A stretch of DNA of 21,394 nt. Origin: Deferribacteraceae bacterium (GTDB taxonomy: Bacteria; Chrysiogenota; Deferribacteres; Deferribacterales; JAISNW01). Location: assembly GCA_031285415.1 (NCBI GenBank), contig JAITWF010000033.1, positions 1 through 21,394 of the forward strand. Direction: 5' to 3'. The position numbers and the translations under genes were made by a program. Under the pieces are notes generated by a model. That model ran no database searches and had not been told where the DNA came from. It was given only the letters and a program-made list of their open reading frames with translations. This document shows, one piece after another, positions 14,648 to 21,394 of this stretch (positions are counted from its first letter, which is position 1; each line of letters starts with the position of its first letter).

Positions 14648-14956
14648 TTATAGTTTAATCTCTACATCTACGCCAGCAGACAGCTCAAGCTTCATAAGAG
14701 CCTCGATAGTCTGAGGGTTATGCTCGAATATATCAATCAAACGTTTGTGAGTTCTAATTTCAAATTGCTCACGAGAATCTTTATCAACGTGAGGAGAGCG
14801 TGTTACTACAAATTTCTCAATGCGTGTTGGCAACGGTATTGGACCTACAACACGTGCACCTGTGCGTTTTGCAGTGTTAACTATATCACGCACGGCCTTG
14901 TCCAATATCTTATGCTCGAAAGCTTTGAGTTTTATACGGATCTTTTGATTTTCCAT
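14648..14956 (-). CDS. rpsJ: 30S ribosomal protein S10
   Basis: S10 is a 30S head protein that also serves as NusE, partner of NusB in transcription antitermination. The product is 102 residues, complete: KIRIKLKAFEHKILDKAVRD near the start, GARVVGPIPLPTRIEKFVV in the middle, and REQFEIRTHKRLIDIFEH. The start is ATG at 14956 with AAGGA upstream. It is the first S10-operon gene and lies 49 nt after tuf, a spacer occupied mainly by a palindromic repeat. No promoter of good quality is visible in the spacer, so read-through from tuf is likely. Confidence 0.97.
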   Translation of the reverse strand: MENQKIRIKLKAFEHKILDKAVRDIVNTAKRTGARVVGPIPLPTRIEKFVVTRSPHVDKDSREQFEIRTHKRLIDIFEHNPQTIEALMKLELSAGVDVEIKL

Positions 14957-14975
14957 CTGTTTTCCTTATATTATA

Positions 14976-14998
14976 GGGCGAGCTAACCTCGCCCCTAC
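14976..14998 (-). repeat. Palindromic dispersed repeat, copy 2
   Basis: GGGCGAG (14976-14982), loop CTAAC, CTCGCCC (14988-14994), then CTAC. It matches the reverse complement of 4404-4426 at 22 of 23 positions; the one difference is in the loop. It fills most of the tuf-rpsJ spacer, beginning 7 nt after the tuf stop codon. Confidence 0.7.
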
Positions 14999-15005
14999 GT
15001 AAAAA

Positions 15006-16196
15006 TTACTCAATAACTTCTGAAACGACGCCAGCACCAACCGTTCTGCCACCCTCACGAATAGCGAAGCGCAAGCCCTTCTCCATAGCGATTGGGTTGA
15101 TAAGTGCTACTTCACAGCTGATGTTATCGCCTGGCATTACCATCTCTACACCCTCTGCTAGCGTTACTACGCCGGTTACGTCGGTCGTTCTGAAGTAGAA
15201 CTGTGGACGATAGCCGCCGAAGAATGGTGTGTGACGACCACCCTCTGCCTGTGTCAATATATATGCCTCTGCTTTAAACTTCTTGTGTGGTTTAATTGAA
15301 GCTGGTTTCGCAAGTACCTGACCACGCTCAACGTCGTCTTTCTTGGTACCTCTTAGAAGTACGCCGATGTTGTCACCTGCAACACCCTCATCGAGGAGTT
15401 TGCGGAACATCTCTACGCCTGTTACAGTTGTTTTCTGAGTGTCACGGATACCAACGATCTCGATCTCCTCACCAACTTTAACTTTACCTCTATCAACACG
15501 ACCAGTAACAACTGTTCCACGGCCAGAGATCGAGAACACGTCCTCGATAGGCATTAGGAATGGAAGGTCGATCGCACGCTGTGGCTCTGGAATATAGCTA
15601 TCAAGCGCATCTACGAGGTCTAGAATTGGCTGTGCAAGTGCTGCATCCTCTGGATTCTCGAGTGCTTTAAGAGCTGAACCTTTAACGATTGGAGTATCGT
15701 CGCCTGGGAACTCATATGTAGACAGAAGATCACGGATCTCCATCTCTACGAGTTCGAGAAGTTCAGGATCGTCAACCATATCGCACTTGTTCATGAATAC
15801 TACGATATATGGAACGCCAACCTGACGAGCAAGAAGGATGTGCTCACGTGTCTGCGGCATAGGGCCGTCTGCTGCTGATACAACGAGGATTGCGCCGTCC
15901 ATCTGTGCCGCACCTGTGATCATGTTTTTAACATAGTCGGCGTGGCCTGGGCAGTCTACGTGTGCGTAGTGACGCTTCGCTGACTCGTACTCTACGTGTG
16001 AGGTTGCGATTGTGATACCACGCTCACGCTCCTCTGGGGCTTTATCGATATTAGCGTAGTCTACGAATGCTGCTAGACCTCTCTTTGCCAATACGTTTGT
16101 CAATGCCGCTGTAAGCGTAGTTTTACCGTGGTCTACGTGACCGATCGTTCCAACGTTTACGTGTGGCTTTTTTCTCTCAAACTTCTGCTTTGCCAT
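15006..16196 (-). CDS. tuf: Translation elongation factor EF-Tu
   Basis: GTPase that delivers aminoacyl-tRNA to the ribosomal A site. The product is 396 residues, complete, with all three domains. G motifs are G19HVDHGKT (P-loop), D81CPGH, N136KCD and S174AL; the effector region ends with ERERGITIATSHVEYE near residues 57-71. Domain 3 ends in GGRTVGAGVVSEVIE. The start is ATG at 16196, eight bases after GGAGG. It lies 30 nt after fusA in str-operon order. A second tuf gene elsewhere is possible but cannot be seen from here. Confidence 0.98.
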   Translation of the reverse strand: MAKQKFERKKPHVNVGTIGHVDHGKTTLTAALTNVLAKRGLAAFVDYANIDKAPEERERGITIATSHVEYESAKRHYAHVDCPGHADYVKNMITGAAQMDGAILVVSAADGPMPQTREHILLARQVGVPYIVVFMNKCDMVDDPELLELVEMEIRDLLSTYEFPGDDTPIVKGSALKALENPEDAALAQPILDLVDALDSYIPEPQRAIDLPFLMPIEDVFSISGRGTVVTGRVDRGKVKVGEEIEIVGIRDTQKTTVTGVEMFRKLLDEGVAGDNIGVLLRGTKKDDVERGQVLAKPASIKPHKKFKAEAYILTQAEGGRHTPFFGGYRPQFYFRTTDVTGVVTLAEGVEMVMPGDNISCEVALINPIAMEKGLRFAIREGGRTVGAGVVSEVIE

Positions 16197-16226
16197 TTGG
16201 AATTCCTCCGATTATTTATTTAATTC

Positions 16227-18299
16227 TTAATTTTTTGATTTTATGATCTCTTCAGCAATATTGTTTGGAACCTCTTCATATTTGCTAAAGATCATCGAGT
16301 ATGTAGCTCTACCCTGTGTAAAGGAGCGCATAGATGTAGCATAGCCAAACATCTCTTTCAATGGAACTAGTGCACGCACAACCTGTGCGCCGTTCTGCAT
16401 ATCCATCCCTTCAACACGGCCACGGCGTGAGCTGATATCGCCCATAACGTCGCCCATATACTCATCTGGTGTTACAACTTCAACCTTCATAATAGGCTCA
16501 AGGAGAACTGGGCTAGCCTTCGCCATCCCCTCTTTGAACGCCATAGAGGCTGCAATTTTAAACGCCATCTCGTTCGAGTCTACATCGTGGTAAGATCCGT
16601 CGATTACGGTAATCTTCATGTCAACAACTGGGTATCCAGCCATAACGCCAGACTCCATCGATTCGTTAACACCCTTCTCGATCGCAGGGATATACTCCTT
16701 TGGAATCGAGCCACCCACAACTTTGTTCTCGAATTCAAAGCCAGCACCTGGCTCTTTCGGCTCCATTGTAAGCCATACGTGACCGTAGTTACCACGACCA
16801 CCAGACTGTTTAATGTAGCGACCTTCAACCTTAACAGGTTTTCTGATCGTCTCACGATAAGCAACCTGTGGGTTACCAACGTTCGCCTCAACTTTGAACT
16901 CACGAAGCATACGATCTACGATGATCTCAAGGTGAAGTTCACCCATACCAGCGATGATCGTCTGACCTGTCTCCTCATCTACACGTACACGGAAAGATGG
17001 ATCCTCCGCAGCAAGTTTCTGGAGAGCTACAGATAGTTTATCCTGATCCGCCTTCGTCTTAGGCTCCACAGCAACGCTGATAACAGGCTCTGGGAAATCC
17101 ATAGACTCAAGGATAACAGGGTTATTTTCGTCGCAAAGCGTATCGCCAGTGGTTGTATACTTCAAACCGACTGTTGCGCAGATATCGCCTGCAAATATAT
17201 CTTTTATCTCATCACGTTTATTCGACTGCATCTTTAACAGACGACCGATACGCTCTTTCTTATCTTTGGTGCTGTTCAACACGTAGTTACCAGCCTCAAG
17301 GAATCCAGAGTATACACGGAAGTATGTGAGCTGTCCCATATATGGGTCAGTCATAATTTTAAATGCAAGCGCAGAGAATGGAGCGTCATCTTTAGTTTCA
17401 CGAGCTATATCTTCGCCTTTATGATTCTTACCAACTATAGCTGGAATATCAAGTGGCGATGGTAGGTAGTCGATTACGCTATCGAGAAGTATCTGTACGC
17501 CTTTGTTTTTGAAAGATGAACCGCATATAACAGGGTTAAACATGAGGTCTATCGTACCTTTACGGATAGCAGCTTTGATCTCATCGACCGAAAGCTCTTC
17601 ACCATCGAGGTATTTAGTCATCATCTCTTCATCTGCCTCTGCCGCTGTATCGATCATCTCAGTACGAGCAGCTTGCGCCTCTTCCATCATATCAGCAGGG
17701 ATCGGCTCGTAGCTAAACTTAGCACCAAGCTCTTCACCGTGCCATACGATCGCCTGCATCTTCACGAGGTCGATCATCCCTTCAAACTTATCCTCTGCAC
17801 CGATCGGGAGAGCGATAACGAGTGGTCTTGCACCGAGACGAGTTTTCATCATCTCTACAACACGTTTGAAGTTTGCGCCAGTTCTGTCCATCTTATTGAC
17901 AAACGCCATACGTGGCACTTTATATTTGTCAGCCTGACGCCAAACGGTTTCAGACTGCGGCTGAACGCCACCAACTGCGCAGAATACAGCAACTGCGCCA
18001 TCGAGAACCTTCAGAGAACGCTCAACTTCAATAGTGAAGTCAACGTGTCCTGGGGTATCGATTACGTTGATCATGTAATCTTTCCAGAAGCACTGAACTG
18101 TAGCAGATGTGATCGTGATACCACGCTCCTTCTCCTGCTCCATCCAGTCTGTTGTAGCGGCGCCGTCGTGAACTTCGCCTAATTTATGCGTAACACCAGT
18201 ATAGAAGAGAATTCTCTCTGTAGTGGTTGTTTTACCGGCATCGATGTGAGCCATGATACCGATATTTCTTGTTAATTCAAGGGGCTTAACTCTTGGCAC
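16227..18299 (-). CDS. fusA: Translation elongation factor EF-G
   Basis: GTPase that drives translocation of tRNA and mRNA and, with RRF, ribosome recycling. The product is 690 residues, a full five-domain protein. The P-loop AHIDAGKTT is at residues 17-25, the switch ERGITITSA at 58-66, DTPGHVDF at 81-88 and NKMD at 135-138. Domain IV includes GGRGNYGHVWLTMEP and ends with MFGYATSMRSFTQGRATYSM. The start is GTG at 18299-18297, following GGAGG; the initiation region is identical over 23 nt to that of rpsS. It lies 9 nt after rpsG. Confidence 0.98.
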   Translation of the reverse strand: MPRVKPLELTRNIGIMAHIDAGKTTTTERILFYTGVTHKLGEVHDGAATTDWMEQEKERGITITSATVQCFWKDYMINVIDTPGHVDFTIEVERSLKVLDGAVAVFCAVGGVQPQSETVWRQADKYKVPRMAFVNKMDRTGANFKRVVEMMKTRLGARPLVIALPIGAEDKFEGMIDLVKMQAIVWHGEELGAKFSYEPIPADMMEEAQAARTEMIDTAAEADEEMMTKYLDGEELSVDEIKAAIRKGTIDLMFNPVICGSSFKNKGVQILLDSVIDYLPSPLDIPAIVGKNHKGEDIARETKDDAPFSALAFKIMTDPYMGQLTYFRVYSGFLEAGNYVLNSTKDKKERIGRLLKMQSNKRDEIKDIFAGDICATVGLKYTTTGDTLCDENNPVILESMDFPEPVISVAVEPKTKADQDKLSVALQKLAAEDPSFRVRVDEETGQTIIAGMGELHLEIIVDRMLREFKVEANVGNPQVAYRETIRKPVKVEGRYIKQSGGRGNYGHVWLTMEPKEPGAGFEFENKVVGGSIPKEYIPAIEKGVNESMESGVMAGYPVVDMKITVIDGSYHDVDSNEMAFKIAASMAFKEGMAKASPVLLEPIMKVEVVTPDEYMGDVMGDISSRRGRVEGMDMQNGAQVVRALVPLKEMFGYATSMRSFTQGRATYSMIFSKYEEVPNNIAEEIIKSKN

Positions 18300-18308
18300 A
18301 GTAGCCTC

Positions 18309-18779
18309 CTACCAACGGAAGTGAGCGAACGCTCTGTTCGCTTCTGCCATACGGTGTGTATCTTCACGTTTCTTCATAGCGTTACCTTTGCCAGCAGATG
18401 CGTCAAGGATTTCGCCAGCAAGACGTTCAACCATTGTGCGCTCTTTGCGTGCACGAGCAGCGGCTATAAGCCATTTTATAGATAGAGCCTGACGGCGAGC
18501 TGGGCGAACCTCGATAGGTACCTGATAGTTTGCGCCACCAACACGACGAGATTTAACCTCTAGAAGTGGGCGAATATTCTCGATCGCCTTACGGAAGATC
18601 TCAACGCCCTCCTCTTTGCTACGCTCTTTTATAAGGTCCATAGACTTGTAAAAGATATTCTCTGCAACGCCTTTGCAACCTGAATACATAAGGCTGTTGA
18701 TAAATTTTGTTACGAGTACATCACGATATATAGGATCTGGAAGTACTTCACGTTTTTTTGCAACTCTTCTGCGTGCCAT
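18309..18779 (-). CDS. rpsG: 30S ribosomal protein S7
   Basis: S7 nucleates the 30S head and lies at the E-site exit; in Escherichia coli it represses str-operon translation. The product is 156 residues: MARRRVAKKREVLPDPIYRD at the start, VKSRRVGGANYQVPIEVRP near residue 75, and the C-terminal KREDTHRMAEANRAFAHFRW. The start is ATG at 18779. It lies 16 nt after rpsL and 9 nt before fusA, the ancestral arrangement. Confidence 0.98.
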   Translation of the reverse strand: MARRRVAKKREVLPDPIYRDVLVTKFINSLMYSGCKGVAENIFYKSMDLIKERSKEEGVEIFRKAIENIRPLLEVKSRRVGGANYQVPIEVRPARRQALSIKWLIAAARARKERTMVERLAGEILDASAGKGNAMKKREDTHRMAEANRAFAHFRW

Positions 18780-18795
18780 ATTATATTATTCCTTC

Positions 18796-19167
18796 TTATT
18801 TAGGACGTTTCGCGCCGTATTTTGAACGGGATTTCATTCTCTTAGCCACTCCAGCGGTATCGTTTGCGCCACGAATGATCTTATAACGAACACCTGGAAG
18901 GTCTTTTGTACGACCACCACGAATCAGTACAACTGAGTGTTCCTGCAAGTTATGCCCAATACCTGGGATATACGCAGTAACTTCGATCTGGTTTGTGAGA
19001 CGCACCCTTGCAACTTTACGCAAAGCGGAGTTTGGTTTCTTTGGTGTAGTGGTATATACACGCACACACACACCTCTTCTCTGAGGATTTGCTTGCAGAG
19101 CAGGCGACTTCGTTTTCTTAACGATAGCCATTCTGCCGTATTTTACTAACTGATTCAGCGTCGGCAA
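18796..19167 (-). CDS. rpsL: 30S ribosomal protein S12
   Basis: S12 lies at the decoding centre and controls accuracy. The product is 123 residues. The start is TTG at 19167-19165, six bases after GGAGG, giving MPTLNQLVKYGR; an in-frame ATG at 19194 lies before the ribosome site and is rejected. The TTPKKPNSALRKVARVRLTN and RGGRTKDLPGVRYKIIRG segments are canonical. Lys43 and Lys88 are unchanged, the streptomycin-sensitive state at these positions, and Asp89 is the residue methylthiolated by RimO in other bacteria. It is the first gene of the minus-strand cluster. Confidence 0.97.
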   Translation of the reverse strand: MPTLNQLVKYGRMAIVKKTKSPALQANPQRRGVCVRVYTTTPKKPNSALRKVARVRLTNQIEVTAYIPGIGHNLQEHSVVLIRGGRTKDLPGVRYKIIRGANDTAGVAKRMKSRSKYGAKRPK

Positions 19168-19329
19168 CGGACACCTCCAAAAAATATATCTCAAAATTAA
19201 ATTAATTCATTAGCTTGTCGGAAACTCCCTCACTTGCCGAAAATCGAGCAAAGATACACCACAGAACGGCATACCCAGAGTTTGTTTTCATCACAATTAC
19301 GCACTCGTCCGCATAATATGAGAGAACAC

Positions 19330-19357
19330 GTTACACCATCACTAGGGTAAATGTCAA
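19330..19357 (-). promoter_or_regulatory. Promoter of the str-operon end of the cluster (rpsL)
   Basis: A perfect -35 box TTGACA (19357-19352) is followed after 16 nt by TGTAAC (19335-19330), four of six to the -10 consensus, preceded by TGG as in extended -10 promoters. Transcription would begin near 19323, leaving a leader of about 155 nt before rpsL. It is the best promoter seen on the minus strand of the window. Confidence 0.65.
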
Positions 19358-19379
19358 GCAAAAAAGTTAATCCACCACA

Positions 19380-19470
19380 CCCTCCCCTTGAGGGAGGGGG
19401 AGTGTTATAAATATAAAAAAATATTTGCCGTAAATAGTAGCTCTCCCCCATTTTACCCCCTTTAAGGGGG
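19380..19470. repeat. Nested GC-rich palindromic element
   Basis: Hairpin one has CCCTCCC/GGGAGGG arms at 19380-19398. Hairpin two has CCCCC/GGGGG arms at 19456-19470. A third pairing joins GGGGGAG (19396-19402) with CTCCCCC (19443-19449), with an AAATAT/ATATTT palindrome between. Such nested inverted repeats resemble REP-type or miniature-transposon elements. No transposase is nearby and no second copy is in the window. Confidence 0.5.
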
Positions 19471-19508
19471 CAATACATACCGATTAATTTAATATACATT
19501 ACTCGTCA

Positions 19509-19514
19509 TATAAT
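19509..19514 (+). promoter_or_regulatory. Candidate -10 box of the lipoprotein gene
   Basis: A perfect TATAAT lies 17 nt upstream of the start codon of the plus-strand gene. No good -35 match is found at 16-18 nt upstream (only AT-rich sequence), and transcription from here would leave a leader of about 11 nt beginning at the GGAGGAG ribosome site. Plausible but weak as a call. Confidence 0.35.
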
Positions 19515-19531
19515 ATTAATGGAGGAGAGAG

Positions 19532-21394
19532 ATGTTTAGAAAGTTACTGTTTTTACTTGCATTTGCATGCAGTACACTAACCGTTGCCTGCGGTGGAGGT
19601 GGAGGGGGGAGTAGCGATAATAGCACACCACCAGCAACACTCGAGCTATCAGGCGAAATAACCCTTACACCAGCACAGATAGTGCTAGGGGGAACACTTT
19701 ATGCCAATTATAGCGGTAATGAAAAGGTTACATTCCAATGGAGGCGCAACGGAACTATCATTATTGATATAACAGGTAAAGAGCTAAAGCCATCTGCGGC
19801 TGGCGAATATACCGTTACAGTAAGTCTAGCAGGCTATATCCCTAAAAGTAGCGCACCAGCAACGGTTACAGATCCTGTGGTCGTCGAGGATCCAGATCTG
19901 AATGGCACCGTCAATATCTCTCCGACATCTGGCGTAGAGGTAGGCGATAAGCTGACAGCTAGCTACACAGGCAGCGAAGCTGGTACAAAGATATACACAT
20001 GGACTGGCACTTGCGTCGAAGGGCAGACTGGCGCAACTTGCACAACTACAACAGCTGGCACATACAAAGTTACATTAAATATCGATGGATTTAAACCTAA
20101 AGATAGCGCAAATGTGACTGTATCGCCCATAGTCAACGTTCCTGGCGATCTAGCAGGCACTGTATCGATCTCTCCAGCAACGGCAGAGGTTGGCGATAAG
20201 CTGACAGCTAGCTATACTGGCAGCGAAGCTGGTAACAGAGCGTACACATGGACAGGCACATGCATTGAGGGGCAAACTGGCGCAACTTGCACAACTACAG
20301 CCGCTGGCGCATACAAAGTTACATTAAATATCGAGGGATATAACCCTAAAGATAGCGCACCTGTGACTGTAACAGACCCTGTTGTAATCCTTCCAGGCGA
20401 TCTAGAGGGTACTGTATCGATCTCTCCAGCAACGGCAGAGGTTGGCGATATACTGACAGCTAGCTACGATGGCGACGAGGGCACAGGGGTATACACATGG
20501 ACAGGCGTATGCACTGATGGGCAAACTGGCGCAACATGTACCACGACTACAGCTGGCACATATAAAGTTAGATTAACTATCGAGGGATATAACCCTAAAG
20601 ATAGCGCACCTGTGACTGTAACAGACCCAGTGGTAATCGTTCCAGGCGATTTAGAGGGCACTGTATCGATCTCTCCAGCAACGGCAGAGGTTGGCGATAT
20701 ACTGACAGCTAGCTACGATGGTAGCGAAGGTACGGGTGTATATACTTGGACTGGCGCATGCGCTGATGGGCAAACTGGCGAAACCTGCACAACTACAACC
20801 GCTGGCACATATAAAGTTACACTGACTATCGAGGGATATAACCCGAAAAGTAGCGCAAATGTGACAGTAACAGATCCGATAATCATTCCAGAGGATCTAG
20901 AGGGAACTGTACTGATCTCTCCAAGTAGCCCTGTATTAGGCTTTGACGTCCTTACAGCTAGCTACACTGGCAGCGAGGACGGCGTAGAGGCGTACATCTG
21001 GACAGGCGCATGCGAGGAGGATGGCACAGGGGCAACTTGCACACCAACAGCGGCTGGCACATATAGCGTTACATTAAATATCAGCGGATATAATCCTAAA
21101 GATAGCGCACCTGTAACGGTTGCAGCACCATCCGATCTCTCTGATGTAGTATATATCACACCAACTAACCCAGTGTTAGGTGATACACTGACAGCGAACT
21201 ACGACGGCAACGAGGGCATAGGGGTATATACATGGATAGGCACCTGCGAGGAGGGGCAAACTGGCACCTCTTGCACACCAACAGGGCTCGGCACATATAC
21301 GGTTAAATTAACTATCCCTCGCTACAATCCGAAAGATAGCGCAGCTGTGACGGTTGTAGAGCCACTACCAGAGACTCTAGAGGGGACAGTATCT
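19532..21394 (+). CDS. Secreted lipoprotein with tandem Ig-like repeats (3' end outside window)
   Basis: An open frame of 621 codons with no stop before the window edge. The start is ATG at 19532, with GGAGGAG at 19521-19527. The N-terminus is a lipoprotein signal: FRK, a hydrophobic core, then LTVAC with Cys20 followed by six glycines and SSDN; the lipobox is slightly off consensus (Thr at -3). Then come tandem repeats with boundaries near residues 41, 125, 209, 293, 376, 458, 538 and 618, i.e. periods of 84, 84, 84, 83, 82, 80 and 80. A typical unit has VGD-LTASY, YTWTG, a Cys-x8-Cys pair, AGTYKV-L, GY-PKDSA and VTVTDPVV. The first unit lacks the Cys pair (FQWRRNG instead). The pattern suggests beta-sandwich, Ig-like domains exposed at the cell surface; the Cys pairs could form disulfides. 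Role unknown; an adhesin or surface spacer is inference. Confidence 0.85.
   Translation, partial: MFRKLLFLLAFACSTLTVACGGGGGGSSDNSTPPATLELSGEITLTPAQIVLGGTLYANYSGNEKVTFQWRRNGTIIIDITGKELKPSAAGEYTVTVSLAGYIPKSSAPATVTDPVVVEDPDLNGTVNISPTSGVEVGDKLTASYTGSEAGTKIYTWTGTCVEGQTGATCTTTTAGTYKVTLNIDGFKPKDSANVTVSPIVNVPGDLAGTVSISPATAEVGDKLTASYTGSEAGNRAYTWTGTCIEGQTGATCTTTAAGAYKVTLNIEGYNPKDSAPVTVTDPVVILPGDLEGTVSISPATAEVGDILTASYDGDEGTGVYTWTGVCTDGQTGATCTTTTAGTYKVRLTIEGYNPKDSAPVTVTDPVVIVPGDLEGTVSISPATAEVGDILTASYDGSEGTGVYTWTGACADGQTGETCTTTTAGTYKVTLTIEGYNPKSSANVTVTDPIIIPEDLEGTVLISPSSPVLGFDVLTASYTGSEDGVEAYIWTGACEEDGTGATCTPTAAGTYSVTLNISGYNPKDSAPVTVAAPSDLSDVVYITPTNPVLGDTLTANYDGNEGIGVYTWIGTCEEGQTGTSCTPTGLGTYTVKLTIPRYNPKDSAAVTVVEPLPETLEGTVS
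19652..21394 (+). repeat. Tandem repeat array of 240-252 bp units inside the lipoprotein gene
   Basis: Seven unit lengths are visible, starting near 19652, 19904, 20156, 20408, 20657, 20903 and 21143, with an eighth beginning at 21383. All spacings (252, 252, 252, 249, 246, 240, 240) are multiples of three. Units 3, 4 and 5 are closest at DNA level: a 40-nt block is identical at 20159-20198, 20411-20450 and 20660-20699, and the last two stay identical for 62 nt. The first and last visible units are the most diverged. Confidence 0.9.

Larger units (their letters stand above)
19168..19531. other. Divergent intergenic region between rpsL and the lipoprotein gene
   Basis: This 364-nt stretch carries no convincing gene. 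It holds, from left to right, the rpsL leader of about 155 nt, the rpsL promoter (19357-19330), a nested palindromic element (19380-19470), and the short upstream region of the plus-strand lipoprotein gene with a TATAAT box. The minus-strand frame open across 19499-19230 has no ribosome site or family resemblance and runs through the palindromes. Confidence 0.8.

Noticed and set aside
19168..19194. Upstream ATG start for rpsL at 19194
   Set aside because: It lies before the GGAGG site; the family N-terminus begins at the TTG at 19167.
19230..19499. An 89-codon minus-strand frame in the divergent intergenic region
   Set aside because: It runs through the palindromic element and rpsL promoter, has no ribosome site and no recognisable protein character.
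19963..21159. Three minus-strand frames of 65 codons at 20160-19963, 20661-20464 and 21159-20962
   Set aside because: They recur with the period of the plus-strand repeat array and lack ribosome sites; they are antisense shadows of the lipoprotein repeats.
19652..21394. CRISPR array as explanation for the regular repeats
   Set aside because: Units are 240-252 bp, coding, in frame and partly diverged; there are no short direct repeats with unique spacers.
1..21394. A new defence, mobile or biosynthetic system
   Set aside because: Apart from the zinc-ribbon gene and the repeat lipoprotein, every gene is a standard member of the ribosomal-protein supercluster; no cluster of unknown genes is present.

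Overview
The window is almost entirely one bacterial ribosomal-protein supercluster on the minus strand, followed at its right end by the start of a plus-strand gene for a secreted repeat lipoprotein. In transcription order (right to left) the cluster reads rpsL-rpsG-fusA-tuf, then rpsJ-rplC-rplD-rplW-rplB-rpsS-rplV-rpsC-rplP-rpmC-rpsQ, then rplN-rplX-rplE-rpsN-rpsH-rplF-rplR-rpsE-rplO-secY, a small zinc-ribbon gene, adk-map-infA-rpmJ-rpsM-rpsK-rpsD, and the 5' two thirds of rpoA, cut by the left window edge. The str, S10, spc and alpha operons are therefore joined in one co-oriented run of 34 genes, most with gaps of 1 to 50 nt or short overlaps.

The organism is a bacterium of mid GC with strong GGAGG-type Shine-Dalgarno sites and an exported lipoprotein, which suggests a diderm. 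Ribosomal proteins S4, S14 and L36 are zinc-binding forms, L24 carries a C-terminal zinc ribbon, and adenylate kinase has a long zinc-type lid. rpmD (L30) is missing from its usual slot between rpsE and rplO. EF-Tu and SecY look like those of Deferribacterota or Desulfobacterota-type lineages, but I cannot fix the phylum by eye. TTG and GTG starts are common (5 and 7 of the 34 minus-strand genes).

The cluster supplies the translation machinery (ribosomal proteins, EF-G, EF-Tu, IF-1), the membrane translocon subunit SecY, adenylate kinase, methionine aminopeptidase and the RNA polymerase alpha subunit. Four places break the tight packing: a 232-nt structured gap between rplC and rplD, an 88-nt gap with a terminator-like hairpin between rplO and secY, a 205-nt gap with three hairpins between secY and the zinc-ribbon gene, and a 49-nt tuf-rpsJ spacer. 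The last two each hold one copy of the same 23-nt palindromic repeat.

The region from 19168 to 19531 is the divergent intergenic region. It holds the rpsL promoter and a long leader, plus a nested palindromic element. From 19532 to the window end runs an open reading frame of 621 codons with no stop, encoding a lipoprotein signal and tandem repeats of 80 to 84 residues with a Trp and a conserved Cys pair. This is the least ordinary gene here. I see no CRISPR array, defence system, tRNA, rRNA or insertion sequence, and nothing that I would call a new biological system. The non-routine signals are the repeat lipoprotein and the non-coding structures inside the ribosomal operons.
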